Source: JACOMS01 sp051252005 (GTDB lineage: Bacteria > Pseudomonadota > Alphaproteobacteria > Caulobacterales > Maricaulaceae). Taken from it: a DNA stretch of 64,000 nt. The DNA lies in assembly GCA_051252005.1 (NCBI GenBank), contig JBPOEZ010000002.1, positions 248,001-312,000 on the forward strand, written 5' to 3'. The stretch's first letter is position 1. Each line of letters opens with the position of its first letter. This document shows positions 51,596 through 61,198 of this stretch, in pieces. The translations under genes and the position numbers were made by a program. Below the pieces are notes generated by a model. It searched no databases and was not told the DNA's origin. It saw only the letters and a program-made list of their open reading frames with translations.

Positions 51596-53410
51596 CTAGA
51601 AAATTCCTGCGCCAGTTTCAGCCGAATGGCATCCTTCGCGGAAAGCTCCGAAAAGGTCGCGGCCAAAGCCTATGCGTTCTGCATTCGGCTTAAACAGAGC
51701 TGGCGTCCTCGCAGCAAATGCCTCGGGATCAACATCAATAAGAAGCGTACCGTTCACGGCGTCAAGCGTGATGACATCCCCGTCTTGAACCCGCGCGATA
51801 GGGCCGCCGCTTGCAGCTTCCGGTGCGATATGAATGGCGGACGGCACTTTCCCCGACGCGCCGGACATACGGCCATCTGTGACCAGAGCCACTTTAAAGC
51901 CTTTATCCTGTAGCACACCGAGTGACGGCGTGAGCTTGTGCAATTCCGGCATACCGTTAGCGCGGGGACCTTGGAAGCGGACAACAACCACAACATCCTT
52001 ATTCAGCTCACCGGCCTTAAACGCTTCGAGCATGGCGTCTTGGCTTTCGAAAACGGCCGCAGGCGCGGTCACTATATGATGTTCGCGTTTTACGGCAGAA
52101 GTTTTCGTAACGCTTCGGCCTAGTGGGCCGTCCAATAGCTCCAGACCGCCGTCCGGGCGGAACGGTTTTAACGCCGTTGTCAAAACATTTTCATCAGCGG
52201 AGGTTTTTGGGGCATCCCGCCATGAAACGCTCTCGCCGCTTAAGAACGGCTCTTGCGTATGCGCGCGAAGCCCCTGCCCCATAATGGTTTTGACATCATC
52301 ATGTAGAAGACCCGCATCAATTAATTCACGGATGAGAAAGCCCATACCGCCTGCCGCGTGGAAATGATTTACGTCGGATTGTCCGTTAGGATAAATACGG
52401 GTCAGAGACGGCGTGATTTTTGAAATTGCATCAAAATCATCCCAGTTCACAATGATGCCCGCCGCTTTGGCAATCGCGGGAATATGCAAGGCATGATTAG
52501 TCGATCCGCCCGTGGCCATAAGACCGACGATAGCATTGGCGATAGATTTTTCGGTAATCACATCGGCAATAGGCGTGTAGTGATCACCGAGCCCAGTGAT
52601 TTCGGTTGCGCGCTTAGTCGTCGCCTCAGTTAGCGCTTTACGCAGCGGCGTACCGGGATTGACAAAGGCGGAACCGGGAAGATGCAAGCCCATAACTTCC
52701 ATGAGCATTTGATTGGAATTCGCGGTGCCGTAAAATGTGCAGGTTCCTGGGCTGTGATAGCTTTCGGTCTCGGCTTTTAACAGTTCGTCGCGGCCAATTT
52801 TACCTTCCGCGAAAAGCTGCCGAATGCGGACTTTTTCTTTATTGGGCAGCCCAGACGGCATGGGGCCTGCGGGCATGAAGATTGCCGGAAGATGGCCAAA
52901 TTGGAGTGCGCCAATTAATAGGCCCGGTACGATTTTATCGCATATCCCCAAAAACAGTGCCGCGTCATAAGTATTGTGCGAGAGCGAAATGGCTGTGCTC
53001 ATCGCAATGACGTCGCGGGAGAAAAGCGAGAGCTCCATCCCGTCTGTGCCTTGTGTGACGCCGTCGCACATTGCCGGAACGCCGCCCGATACTTGGGCCG
53101 TTGCGCCGTTTCTACGGGCCGCCGCTTTGATGATTTCGGGATATTCTGCGTAAGGCGCGTGCGCCGAAAGCATGTCATTATAGGCTGTCACGATACCGAT
53201 ATTAGGCCACCGCGCGCCCATTAAGGCTTGTTTATCATGCAGAACACACCCTGCATAAGCGTGGGCTTGATTACCGGGGCTCAGGCCTTTGCGCGCAGGG
53301 CCGTCAGGGCGAAGCGCCTTGGTGACTTCAAGATAAGCCTCCCGAGTGTCCTTTGAGCGCGTCTCTATGCGCGCTGTGATCTCTTTTAATTTGGGATGTA
53401 TCTGTGTCAT
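51596..53410 (-). CDS. edd: 6-phosphogluconate dehydratase
   Basis: This 604-residue enzyme belongs to the IlvD/Edd family. It has the Fe-S cysteine regions PAMCDGVTQGTDGMELSLFS, SHNTYDAALFLGICDKIVPG and SPGTCTFYGTANSNQM, and VTDGRMSGASGKVPSAIHIA in the C-terminal domain. It dehydrates 6-phosphogluconate to KDPG. The aldolase gene eda is not adjacent, as also in Caulobacter, so it must lie elsewhere. It sits between pgl and glk with 2-bp gaps on both sides. Confidence 0.95.
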   Translation of the reverse strand: MTQIHPKLKEITARIETRSKDTREAYLEVTKALRPDGPARKGLSPGNQAHAYAGCVLHDKQALMGARWPNIGIVTAYNDMLSAHAPYAEYPEIIKAAARRNGATAQVSGGVPAMCDGVTQGTDGMELSLFSRDVIAMSTAISLSHNTYDAALFLGICDKIVPGLLIGALQFGHLPAIFMPAGPMPSGLPNKEKVRIRQLFAEGKIGRDELLKAETESYHSPGTCTFYGTANSNQMLMEVMGLHLPGSAFVNPGTPLRKALTEATTKRATEITGLGDHYTPIADVITEKSIANAIVGLMATGGSTNHALHIPAIAKAAGIIVNWDDFDAISKITPSLTRIYPNGQSDVNHFHAAGGMGFLIRELIDAGLLHDDVKTIMGQGLRAHTQEPFLSGESVSWRDAPKTSADENVLTTALKPFRPDGGLELLDGPLGRSVTKTSAVKREHHIVTAPAAVFESQDAMLEAFKAGELNKDVVVVVRFQGPRANGMPELHKLTPSLGVLQDKGFKVALVTDGRMSGASGKVPSAIHIAPEAASGGPIARVQDGDVITLDAVNGTLLIDVDPEAFAARTPALFKPNAERIGFGRDLFGAFREGCHSAETGAGIF

Positions 53411-53412
53411 GA

Positions 53413-54138
53413 TTAAGGCGCATGTAAAATGGTGAGGCGCCCCTTGGCGCCATTAGACCCTACCATACGAATTAAATGAGAGACAGGAAGGTCTGTATTG
53501 TGGCTTTCAAAAGCCCTCTCAATAATGGCCCGTTTTTCATCGCCAGTAATTAAAAGTAGAATCGACTGGCAGGTTTCAAGCGCGGATAGAGTTATTGTCA
53601 TGCGTTCAAGATAGTCACCCGTGGCCTTTGATTTTTTAGCCTTAATGCCCTGTATCTTATTCGCATTCTCTGGATTGATAGCCGCATCGAGTCCGTCCGC
53701 ATTCGGGAACCAAGAGCATATATGTCCGTCTGTTCCCATGCCAAGCACCGCGAGCGTATCCGGCGTGATGAGGTCCGCGTATAACGCCTCAACTTTGTCT
53801 TGCGCGGCGGGGCCCATTTCATCATCTGTTTTCATCGGTACAAAAGCGGCCACCTTTGCTTGGTTTTGTAAAAGCGTTCGTTTAATTAAAGCGGCGTTTG
53901 ACCCTGCATCGTCTTCATCCACCCAACGCTCATCTATGAGCCCGACGGTCACGTTCTCCCAAGCTAGTTTCTCGGCTGACAGGTTCTCATAAATTGGCCC
54001 AGGCGTTGATCCGCCAGATAAGAGGAGCACCGACGCGCCTCGATTATCCAAGGCGCCCCTAAGGTGGCCAGAAATATGATCTACGGCTGTTTCGTAAAAA
54101 GCCTCGCGGCTTTTTAGGGACTTGAAAACTAGGTTCAT
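53413..54138 (-). CDS. pgl: 6-phosphogluconolactonase
   Basis: This 241-residue protein shows the DevB/Pgl pattern: LLLSGGSTPGPIYENLS, NVTVGLIDERWVDEDDAGSN and LAVLGMGTDGHICSWFPNAD. It hydrolyses 6-phosphogluconolactone formed by Zwf. The ATG at 54138 overlaps the zwf stop as ATGA; an in-frame start at 54156 lies inside zwf. It is the second gene of the cluster. Confidence 0.94.
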   Translation of the reverse strand: MNLVFKSLKSREAFYETAVDHISGHLRGALDNRGASVLLLSGGSTPGPIYENLSAEKLAWENVTVGLIDERWVDEDDAGSNAALIKRTLLQNQAKVAAFVPMKTDDEMGPAAQDKVEALYADLITPDTLAVLGMGTDGHICSWFPNADGLDAAINPENANKIQGIKAKKSKATGDYLERMTITLSALETCQSILLLITGDEKRAIIERAFESHNTDLPVSHLIRMVGSNGAKGRLTILHAP

Positions 54139-55604
54139 TTCAATTTTTCCCACCAAGCACGACCATCACGGTCCAGTAGCATGGCCGATTGCAACGGGCC
54201 ATGTGTACCCGCGGCATAATGTTCGAGCGGCTGTTCTGAAGACTCCCAAGAGCCAAGAATATTATCAACCCACTTCCATGCGGCTTCCACTTCGTCGCGG
54301 CTCATAAAGAGTGCCAGATTTCCGCGCACAACATCCATCAAAAGACGCTCATACGCATCGGGATAGCGCACAGAAAAATTCTCAGCATAAGACAGGTCCA
54401 GCGGCAAATATTTCAAGCGCATTCCGCCTGGCCCTGGTTCTTTGACCTGCATGTAAAGACGCATCCCCTCATCAGGCTGTAAGCGCATGACGAGCCTATT
54501 TGGCACTCGGTCGGCGCTATCAAACAGAGGGTGAGGCGTGGGTTTAAACTGAATAGTAATCGTTGATCTTCGGCCGTTCATACGCTTTCCGGTCCGCAAG
54601 TAGAACGGCACACCCGCCCAGCGCCCGTTTTCAATTTCGGCTTTAATCGCGACAAAGGTTTCTGTTTCACTTTTCGGGTTATCACCGGATAAAGTCTCAA
54701 GGTAGCCCTTGACCTTTTCGCCTTGAACAACACCCGCTTCATATTGCGCGCGAACGGTGTTCTTCTTAACCGTTTCTGGGATGAACCGCTTAAGCGCTTT
54801 CAGCACTTTCATTTTCTCTGTCCGCACATCATCTGCGTCCATCGAGTTTGGCGGCTCCATCGCCACCAAACACAATAATTGCAGCAAGTGATTTTGGATC
54901 ATGTCTCTAACGGCGCCGGAGCGGTCATAATAATCCGCACGGCCTTCAAGGCCTATATCTTCTTCGACCGTAATTTGAACGTGATCAATGGCGTTACGTG
55001 TCCAGACCGGCTCAAACAAAGCATTAGCAAAGCGCAAGACGAGAAGGTTTTGAACGGTTTCTTTGCCAAGGTAATGGTCAATCCGGTAGATCGCATGCTC
55101 ATCAAAGACTGCGCCAACGCCCGCATTGATCGCGCGGGCCGAGTCTAAATTTGTACCAATGGGTTTTTCTAGGACAAGTCTTACATTGGGCGTGTTGAGA
55201 TTTTCTGCGCCTAAGGCTTCGCAAATCGCCACATAAATAAGCGGCGTCGTGGCGAGATAAAAAATACACGCGCGGTCCGTTCCGCCAAGGTAAGATTTTA
55301 GCGTTGCCCAATCTGCCCCTTCGGCGGTCACGTCCATAGCGATATATTCGAATAACTTTTCGAACCCCTGCCATTGCGCCTCGTCCCAATCTTTGGTGGC
55401 GGCTTGGCAAGCCTCTTTAGCGAAGGCTTGGAACTCTTCTCGCGTTAGTTTCGACCGCGCCACGCCGATAACTTTACACGTTGCATCAATTTGTCCGTCC
55501 AAATATCTGTGGAATAGAGCCGGTATAAGCTTTCGCTTCGATAGGTCGCCCGTACCGCCAAAAATGACGATGTCGAACGGATCTACAGGTATAAATTCAG
55601 CCAT
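54135..55604 (-). CDS. zwf: Glucose-6-phosphate 1-dehydrogenase
   Basis: This 489-residue enzyme has the NADP-binding motif IFGGTGDLSKRKLIPALFHR and the active-site motif RIDHYLGKETVQNLL. It oxidises glucose 6-phosphate to the lactone and makes NADPH. It is the first gene of the zwf-pgl-edd-glk operon and overlaps pgl by 4 nt. No 6-phosphogluconate dehydrogenase is present nearby, so flux is probably committed to the Entner-Doudoroff route. Confidence 0.96.
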   Translation of the reverse strand: MAEFIPVDPFDIVIFGGTGDLSKRKLIPALFHRYLDGQIDATCKVIGVARSKLTREEFQAFAKEACQAATKDWDEAQWQGFEKLFEYIAMDVTAEGADWATLKSYLGGTDRACIFYLATTPLIYVAICEALGAENLNTPNVRLVLEKPIGTNLDSARAINAGVGAVFDEHAIYRIDHYLGKETVQNLLVLRFANALFEPVWTRNAIDHVQITVEEDIGLEGRADYYDRSGAVRDMIQNHLLQLLCLVAMEPPNSMDADDVRTEKMKVLKALKRFIPETVKKNTVRAQYEAGVVQGEKVKGYLETLSGDNPKSETETFVAIKAEIENGRWAGVPFYLRTGKRMNGRRSTITIQFKPTPHPLFDSADRVPNRLVMRLQPDEGMRLYMQVKEPGPGGMRLKYLPLDLSYAENFSVRYPDAYERLLMDVVRGNLALFMSRDEVEAAWKWVDNILGSWESSEQPLEHYAAGTHGPLQSAMLLDRDGRAWWEKLK

Positions 55605-55723
55605 GTGACTGCCTCATTTTATGTCTAGTCTGCCGATATGGCGAGGGCGAATTACTCACTACCCCCAATACATTTTCGTTTGTTATATCTCCTAGCCGCT
55701 CGCGGCAAGTCTGGCTCTATAGG

Positions 55724-58567
55724 CTAGCCAAAAGCATCATAGCTATGGGTGATAGCAATTGAAATTTGGCGGACAAGCGCCGCGCCGCGCGTCATCGGTT
55801 TGATCACTGTCTCAGTAATGTGCGGAAACCCGCCTATGTTGGAAGATTGAACATCCGATTTTTCAGTCAGCCTATCAACCCAATCCATGGATTCTTTTTG
55901 CGACGGATATGTCTCCTCAAGGTCGGCAATAATAGAATCGATTTGGAAGTGTTGCAGGCGCTGCAAAACGTCTAATTGAGAGACGCCGTTTTCGTTATAG
56001 GCGGGCAGGTCTGTGGCCAAGACTAGCATTTTCATGATGACCGCAAGACGCAGGGCATGAAGAATTTTGAGACCTTGGTCGTCTTCTGAAGGCTCGCTAT
56101 GTTTTGTCTCGGCATTGCCAAACATATCAATCCGCAGCGTGTTCGCCAGATTAGTCACCTGCGCGCTCCACGCTGATGTTTTTAGCGTCTCGGAGACTTG
56201 GAGGCATTTCTCTGATAGGGCAGGCTCGTTCCCAGACAGAGCTCGGCTAATCCAAAATCCTGGGTCGAACAGACGTCCATACCCCGTAAGGATTGAAATA
56301 TTCGCGCGTTTAGAGGCCGTCCCGGAAAGCGTAAAGAGGGACTGTGCGCGGCTAGAGTTTTCCATCAAGTTCGCAAACTTTTCGGGATCAATCGCTCCGG
56401 CTCGGCCCAGGCCGTGGAAGACATTGGCAGGCGCGCCAAATTGCTGCAAAATAGCATTATGCGGAATCGCGCGAAGCTGGCGCGGGTCAAACGTATCGGC
56501 CTGCCCGTCGCCGGACGCCCGTTTCGCAGCCCGTGATCCTGTCGGAACAAGAAGGTTTTGTCCAAAGCCGCTGAGCAAATTCACATAGTCAGGATTATTA
56601 TACAGCGCCTCTTGCTCGGCAGACAGCGTGCGGAAGATATCCCAAGAAAAATCCCTATCCGTATAGAACGGATCATTTTGCGCTTTTGATCGGTCGGCAT
56701 GACGCGCCGAAATAATTGACGTTACGCTCGCATGTGCCAAGCGGTCTGTTTGGAACCATAAGAACCCATCGCCGCCCTGAAAACTGGTTTCGTGGCAGAG
56801 TGCAATGTCTTTCACATCGAATTGATTGATCGCCCACGGGCTCATTACATAATCGATACGGTCTTTGAGATCACCGGGGTGACCGCCTCTTCCCATGGAC
56901 TCGCCGTGCGTGTTGAACACAACCGCCGTAACATCCGTCAAGCCGCGTTTACCAAGCGCTGTCGCCAAGTGAGACTGTAACCGCTCAATCGCAAGCGTTG
57001 CCGGAATTTGCCCCATGAAGCGGCCCGCATCAGAGAACCCCGTTTGGATGGCGAAGACGCCGCGTTTCTCTACATATTCGCGGTATACGGGGTTATCGAG
57101 CATCTTCCCGATAATTCGCCCGCCGTTGTTAAGCGCTTCAGCAGTTTCAAAGAGAGGCGATATATCCAAATGATCTTGCAGATCATAAAGGCGCGCAAGA
57201 TAAAGCATACCGAGCGGAATAAAACTGTCTTCGCACTCTGCGATCAGCATCCGAATGGGCGTTTCATCATCGATATATTTGTGGATTTGCGCGACCAACA
57301 TCATTTGTTGATGGGCCGTGTTTTTCTCAAGCTCCAATGCCGCAAAATTGACTTGCAGAGGCTTCACATCTCGGGTCATCTCAGACGCGCGCTGCAATAG
57401 CGTCCGCGTATCGCTGCCCGTGTTCCTGATACCAAAAGCGGCGCGCACGCCGTTAATTACGTGGCGAGCATTGAGACGGAAATGAATACGCGCGGTGCCG
57501 AGACCAAATGTTCGAATGGCGGAACGCAGAACAAGGAGATCGCGCTTCGCCGCCGGTGTTTTCGCATCTGCGATCGCTTGCTTTAGCAGCGGATAAAGGT
57601 CCGACGTTGAGCGCATGCGGTTCTCTGTGTCCCGCGTCAAATTGTTGGCCGCCGCGATTAAGTTTTGCGGCTCATGCATATCTTGCGTGAAGAGGGTCAA
57701 ATCGCGCTCAGTACTTTCGCAGGCGTTAACAAGTCGGCTCTTCAGCTTAGAGAGCGCGCCGGCATCATGGCCATCAATCTCTTCTATGGTTTTTCTATAC
57801 CGGCATAGCTGGTCGTATTTTTCGGAGAGGCGCAAACGAATAGCGTCGGCCCAGCCAATATCTGTTCGGCCATCAATATCATATCCTACCCAGCTATAGA
57901 CTTTCGCAAGGCACGGCGTGAGTGAGGTCCACTGATCAGGGAAGCGTTTAGCCGCCACATCCAGAACTACGGCGTTGACCTTGGCCAGCGCCTGCTGAAT
58001 GCGGTGGATTGCCGCCTGTGTGTCTCTGTGTTCTTCTTGCAAAGTCGGCGCGCTCTTTTGCAAGAAAGGCAGCGTTTTAAGGTGCTCCTTTTGCTTGCCG
58101 CAGTCGCCGGAGCCCGCTGTCGCAATAGCCCCTAAAGTTTCGCGCACTTCAGATGATAGGGAAAAAGTCGGATGAGCGGTTAAAACGATGCCCTGCGCTG
58201 GCGTTTCAGCCCAAGCTTTAAAGGCCTCAAAACCGTCCTTGCCTTTGTCCTCGGCGTGAGCGCGAATGATGTCGTCAAGGTCAGCCTCCGAGCGAACGCC
58301 CGCTCTATAATGCAGTCTGCGTGACCGCCGTATAGCGCTTTCGTCCGATATGGATTTTACGAGCGATTCAATATCCCGAAATGCAAGACTGCGCTCCTCG
58401 ACATCTTTGGATATGTCGTAAGCAAGCAGCTTGACTGGATTGGATTGCGGGTCGCTATCAATCCGGCTCTCGTGGCGTTCTAGTCTTTCAGATAATGTCT
58501 CAAGCCATTCGGCTTCTGTTTTACGGCGGGTGATAATCAGATCCTTACAAAAATTTCGCGATGACAC
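55724..58567 (-). CDS. ppc: Divergent phosphoenolpyruvate carboxylase-like protein
   Basis: At 947 residues this has the length and overall layout of bacterial PEPC, which makes oxaloacetate from PEP and bicarbonate. AHPT (131-134), PLFET (471-475), an FSD (511-513) and a GRGG (559-562) align with known catalytic or metal-binding positions. Several normally invariant motifs are changed. AHPTEVxRR is AHPTFSLSS, GGDRDGNP is GYDIDGRT (228-235), YSDSxKDxG is FSDAGRFMG, FHGRGGSxGRGG is THGESMGRGG, and the C-terminal NTG is missing (ends SYDAFG). It may be a distinct subfamily or have altered activity. The GTG at 58567 overlaps gap by 23 nt; the true start is uncertain. Confidence 0.8.
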   Translation of the reverse strand: MSSRNFCKDLIITRRKTEAEWLETLSERLERHESRIDSDPQSNPVKLLAYDISKDVEERSLAFRDIESLVKSISDESAIRRSRRLHYRAGVRSEADLDDIIRAHAEDKGKDGFEAFKAWAETPAQGIVLTAHPTFSLSSEVRETLGAIATAGSGDCGKQKEHLKTLPFLQKSAPTLQEEHRDTQAAIHRIQQALAKVNAVVLDVAAKRFPDQWTSLTPCLAKVYSWVGYDIDGRTDIGWADAIRLRLSEKYDQLCRYRKTIEEIDGHDAGALSKLKSRLVNACESTERDLTLFTQDMHEPQNLIAAANNLTRDTENRMRSTSDLYPLLKQAIADAKTPAAKRDLLVLRSAIRTFGLGTARIHFRLNARHVINGVRAAFGIRNTGSDTRTLLQRASEMTRDVKPLQVNFAALELEKNTAHQQMMLVAQIHKYIDDETPIRMLIAECEDSFIPLGMLYLARLYDLQDHLDISPLFETAEALNNGGRIIGKMLDNPVYREYVEKRGVFAIQTGFSDAGRFMGQIPATLAIERLQSHLATALGKRGLTDVTAVVFNTHGESMGRGGHPGDLKDRIDYVMSPWAINQFDVKDIALCHETSFQGGDGFLWFQTDRLAHASVTSIISARHADRSKAQNDPFYTDRDFSWDIFRTLSAEQEALYNNPDYVNLLSGFGQNLLVPTGSRAAKRASGDGQADTFDPRQLRAIPHNAILQQFGAPANVFHGLGRAGAIDPEKFANLMENSSRAQSLFTLSGTASKRANISILTGYGRLFDPGFWISRALSGNEPALSEKCLQVSETLKTSAWSAQVTNLANTLRIDMFGNAETKHSEPSEDDQGLKILHALRLAVIMKMLVLATDLPAYNENGVSQLDVLQRLQHFQIDSIIADLEETYPSQKESMDWVDRLTEKSDVQSSNIGGFPHITETVIKPMTRGAALVRQISIAITHSYDAFG

Positions 58568-59552
58568 CGGCTGTGTCTAGCATGCGGTTGGAGAAACCCC
58601 ATTCATTGTCGTACCACGCCATAACTCTGACCAGGTGCCCATTATTCACATAGACTTGGTCTTCGACAAAGCTTGATGAATGCGGATCATGATTTAAGTC
58701 TGCTGAGACCAATTTTTCATCGACATAGCCCAAAATGTTCTTCAGTGCGCCTTCGCTGCCCGCTTTGAACTTCCGCTTAACATCGTCGGCATCAACCTCT
58801 TTTTCCGTTACAATCGTTAAATCGACAATCGAAACATTCGGTACAGGAACACGTATGGCAACGCCGTCTAGCTTGCCTGTAAGTTCCGGAATGACTTTAC
58901 TAATCGCTTTGGCAGCGCCCGTCGTCGTTGGCACCATAGACACAGCGGCTGCGCGGCCACGGTACAGGTCTTTATGCGGAGAATCGTGTGTTGGCTGGTC
59001 GCCAGTATAGGCATGGATTGTCGTCATCATGCCGCTTTTGACGGTGTAGTTTTTATGCAAAACAGCCAGTAAAGGCGCAAGCGCGTTGGTTGTGCAGGAC
59101 GCGTTCGAAACAATCACATCGGACGCTTCGATCGTATCATCATTGACGCCGAAGACAATCGCCTTCGAATCATCTTTAGCCGGAGCCGAGATAAGCACAC
59201 GTTTTGCGCCGGCTTTTATATGCTTGCCGCATAGTTCCTGCGTAAGAAAATGACCCGTACATTCCATGACAATATCAACGCCGAGTTCGCCCCAAGGCAG
59301 ATCTTCTGGATTGCGCTGTGAAAAGACTGGTATGGCCGCGCCGTTCACAGTCAAGCTGTCGCCTGAAGCGGAAACATCGCCGGGGAAGCGTCCGTGGACA
59401 CTGTCATATTTAAGCAAATGCGCGAGCGTTTTTGCGTCCGTTAAATCGTTGATCCCAACGATAGAAAAATCTTTACGCCCGCTTTCGGCCAAGGCCCGAA
59501 GAACCATGCGTCCGATGCGTCCGAATCCGTTAATTGCAATGCGTGTGGACAT
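58545..59552 (-). CDS. gap: Glyceraldehyde-3-phosphate dehydrogenase
   Basis: This 335-residue enzyme has INGFGRIGRMVLRALAESGR, the NAD-specific GINDLTDAKTLAHLLKYDSV, the catalytic Cys in SNASCTTNALAPLLAVLHKN, and WYDNEWGFSNRMLDTA. It works in lower glycolysis, converting the triose phosphate made by the Entner-Doudoroff pathway. GGAGG 5 nt before the ATG at 59552 sets the start. It overlaps the start of the PEPC-like gene, so the two are probably co-transcribed. Confidence 0.96.
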   Translation of the reverse strand: MSTRIAINGFGRIGRMVLRALAESGRKDFSIVGINDLTDAKTLAHLLKYDSVHGRFPGDVSASGDSLTVNGAAIPVFSQRNPEDLPWGELGVDIVMECTGHFLTQELCGKHIKAGAKRVLISAPAKDDSKAIVFGVNDDTIEASDVIVSNASCTTNALAPLLAVLHKNYTVKSGMMTTIHAYTGDQPTHDSPHKDLYRGRAAAVSMVPTTTGAAKAISKVIPELTGKLDGVAIRVPVPNVSIVDLTIVTEKEVDADDVKRKFKAGSEGALKNILGYVDEKLVSADLNHDPHSSSFVEDQVYVNNGHLVRVMAWYDNEWGFSNRMLDTAGVIAKFL

Positions 59553-59722
59553 AAATGCCTCCATGAGTTTATTTTTCTTGCATAATAATGAGACATGACA
59601 GCGCTGTCAATTTTATTGTCTAAGACGGGTTATAATTTCGCAGCAGACTTACTTCCTGCTTATCAGTCAGTCGACTATGCTGATTTTTAAGGCGCTGTAG
59701 CCAGCACCGAGAGGCCGAGAGC

Positions 59723-61123
59723 TTACTTATGCCGCCCAGCAAAGAGCATCACTAAGCCAATTCCCCATGACGCCCATTTTTCGATAACATCAGCCAGCGA
59801 TCCGTCCATATTGGCAAAGATGATAGCGGTGAAAAACCCCGTCAGAATAGCTGCCAAAACGTAGCCGCCCTTTACGCGCCACCCTAAACACTTGGTCAAT
59901 ATAGACGGTCCGAAAGCGGCCCCCAGTGCGACCCAGCTAAACAGCACTCGGCTGAAAATGTCTTGCGGCAGATAGAGGGTTAGATAGACTGCGATGAGGG
60001 CCACTGCGACCATGGATATTCGCCCAAAAAGCAAAGCCTTTTTCGGGTCTGGATATGTAATGCCCATATCATGAGATACGGCAGACGCTGACGCGAGCAG
60101 AAGGCTATCAACCGTCGACATAACGGCAGACAAAACAGCGGCAATAACAATTCCGGCGAGGACTGGCGGGAGATAAGCCTCAGCCGCCGCGAAGAACAGG
60201 CTTTCTCCGCCTGTATCAATTTTCATGGCTCGTCCCGCAAAAGCCAAACAGACGAGGCCCGAGTAAATCACAAGGCCCCATCCGATTGTGATGGCCGCGC
60301 CTTTGCGGCGTTCACTTTCCGATTTGACTGCCATAATTCGGTTAAGCAGCTGCGGCTGCCCAAGCGCGCCCAGTCCGGTCCCGAAAAGTCCCATGGCGAG
60401 GCCAATTCCGGCCATGCCCGCTGCGCCGCCTGTGAAACTGAAATAGCTCTGCGCTTCATTGGCGTGCAGCGTTTCAATGACGGACCCGAGCCCCCCCGCT
60501 GCACTCACCGCGGCATAGGGAACAAGAACGCAAGCAATCATCATGACGACAGCTTGCAGGGCGTCTGTAACGCTCGCCGCAAGAAAGCCGCCGAGGAGGC
60601 AATAAATAACAATAATCGCCGCACCGAGCAAAATAGCTTCGGCTTTGCTCATATTAAATATCTCTGTCAGAGCATTACCGGCGGCTTGAAACTGGCTAGA
60701 GATATAAAACACAAAACAGAATAAAATCATTAGGGCGCACACAATGCCGATAGTGCCCTTCCATTTCACGCCAATATCACTGGTTATAAAATCAATGACG
60801 GTAATATGACCGCGCTCCGCAGTCTCGGCATTGAGCCGAGGCCCCATAACGAGCCACGTCAAAAGATAGCCGCCAAATATTCCAGGAACCAGCCAGAGTC
60901 CTACAACCCCTTGCGAGAAAACCAGTCCCGTAAATCCAAGGAGCACCCAAGCGCTTGATGTTGATGCGGCATAAGAAAGACCCGCTGTCCAAGCCCCGAG
61001 GCCTTGCCCTGCGAGGAAAAAGTCGCCTTCGGTTTTCACCCGTTTGGAGGCCCAGAACCCAACCCCGAGCAGGACGATCTTATAAACAATCAGCGTTATC
61101 AGTACGATGGTCGTGGACGACAT
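59723..61123 (-). CDS. PutP-like sodium:solute symporter
   Basis: This 466-residue membrane protein has about 12-13 hydrophobic segments and the PutP/SSS pattern, including FFLAGQGLGAWTAGLSYAAS, TSSAWVLLGFTGLVFSQGVV and the helix AAVLSAVMSTVDSLLLASAS, which carries the Na+-site serines. PutP imports proline; the exact substrate here is unknown. It lies upstream of gap on the same strand (about 170-bp gap). An inverted repeat overlaps its ribosome-binding site. Confidence 0.9.
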   Translation of the reverse strand: MSSTTIVLITLIVYKIVLLGVGFWASKRVKTEGDFFLAGQGLGAWTAGLSYAASTSSAWVLLGFTGLVFSQGVVGLWLVPGIFGGYLLTWLVMGPRLNAETAERGHITVIDFITSDIGVKWKGTIGIVCALMILFCFVFYISSQFQAAGNALTEIFNMSKAEAILLGAAIIVIYCLLGGFLAASVTDALQAVVMMIACVLVPYAAVSAAGGLGSVIETLHANEAQSYFSFTGGAAGMAGIGLAMGLFGTGLGALGQPQLLNRIMAVKSESERRKGAAITIGWGLVIYSGLVCLAFAGRAMKIDTGGESLFFAAAEAYLPPVLAGIVIAAVLSAVMSTVDSLLLASASAVSHDMGITYPDPKKALLFGRISMVAVALIAVYLTLYLPQDIFSRVLFSWVALGAAFGPSILTKCLGWRVKGGYVLAAILTGFFTAIIFANMDGSLADVIEKWASWGIGLVMLFAGRHK

Positions 61124-61128
61124 AAACC

Positions 61129-61148
61129 CTCAATATTTTATTATTGAG
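61129..61148 (-). promoter_or_regulatory. Inverted repeat overlapping the symporter ribosome-binding site
   Basis: Read on the minus strand, CTCAATA-ataaaa-TATTGAG forms a perfect 7-bp stem, followed by GGTTT and the ATG at 61123. The second arm ends in the GAGG-type Shine-Dalgarno, so folding would partly hide it. Alternatively it is a DNA operator. Confidence 0.45.
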
Positions 61149-61198
61149 CCTATGTTAGCGTCATTCTTGCTTGAAGTCAGTAGAATATATTCCGCAGC

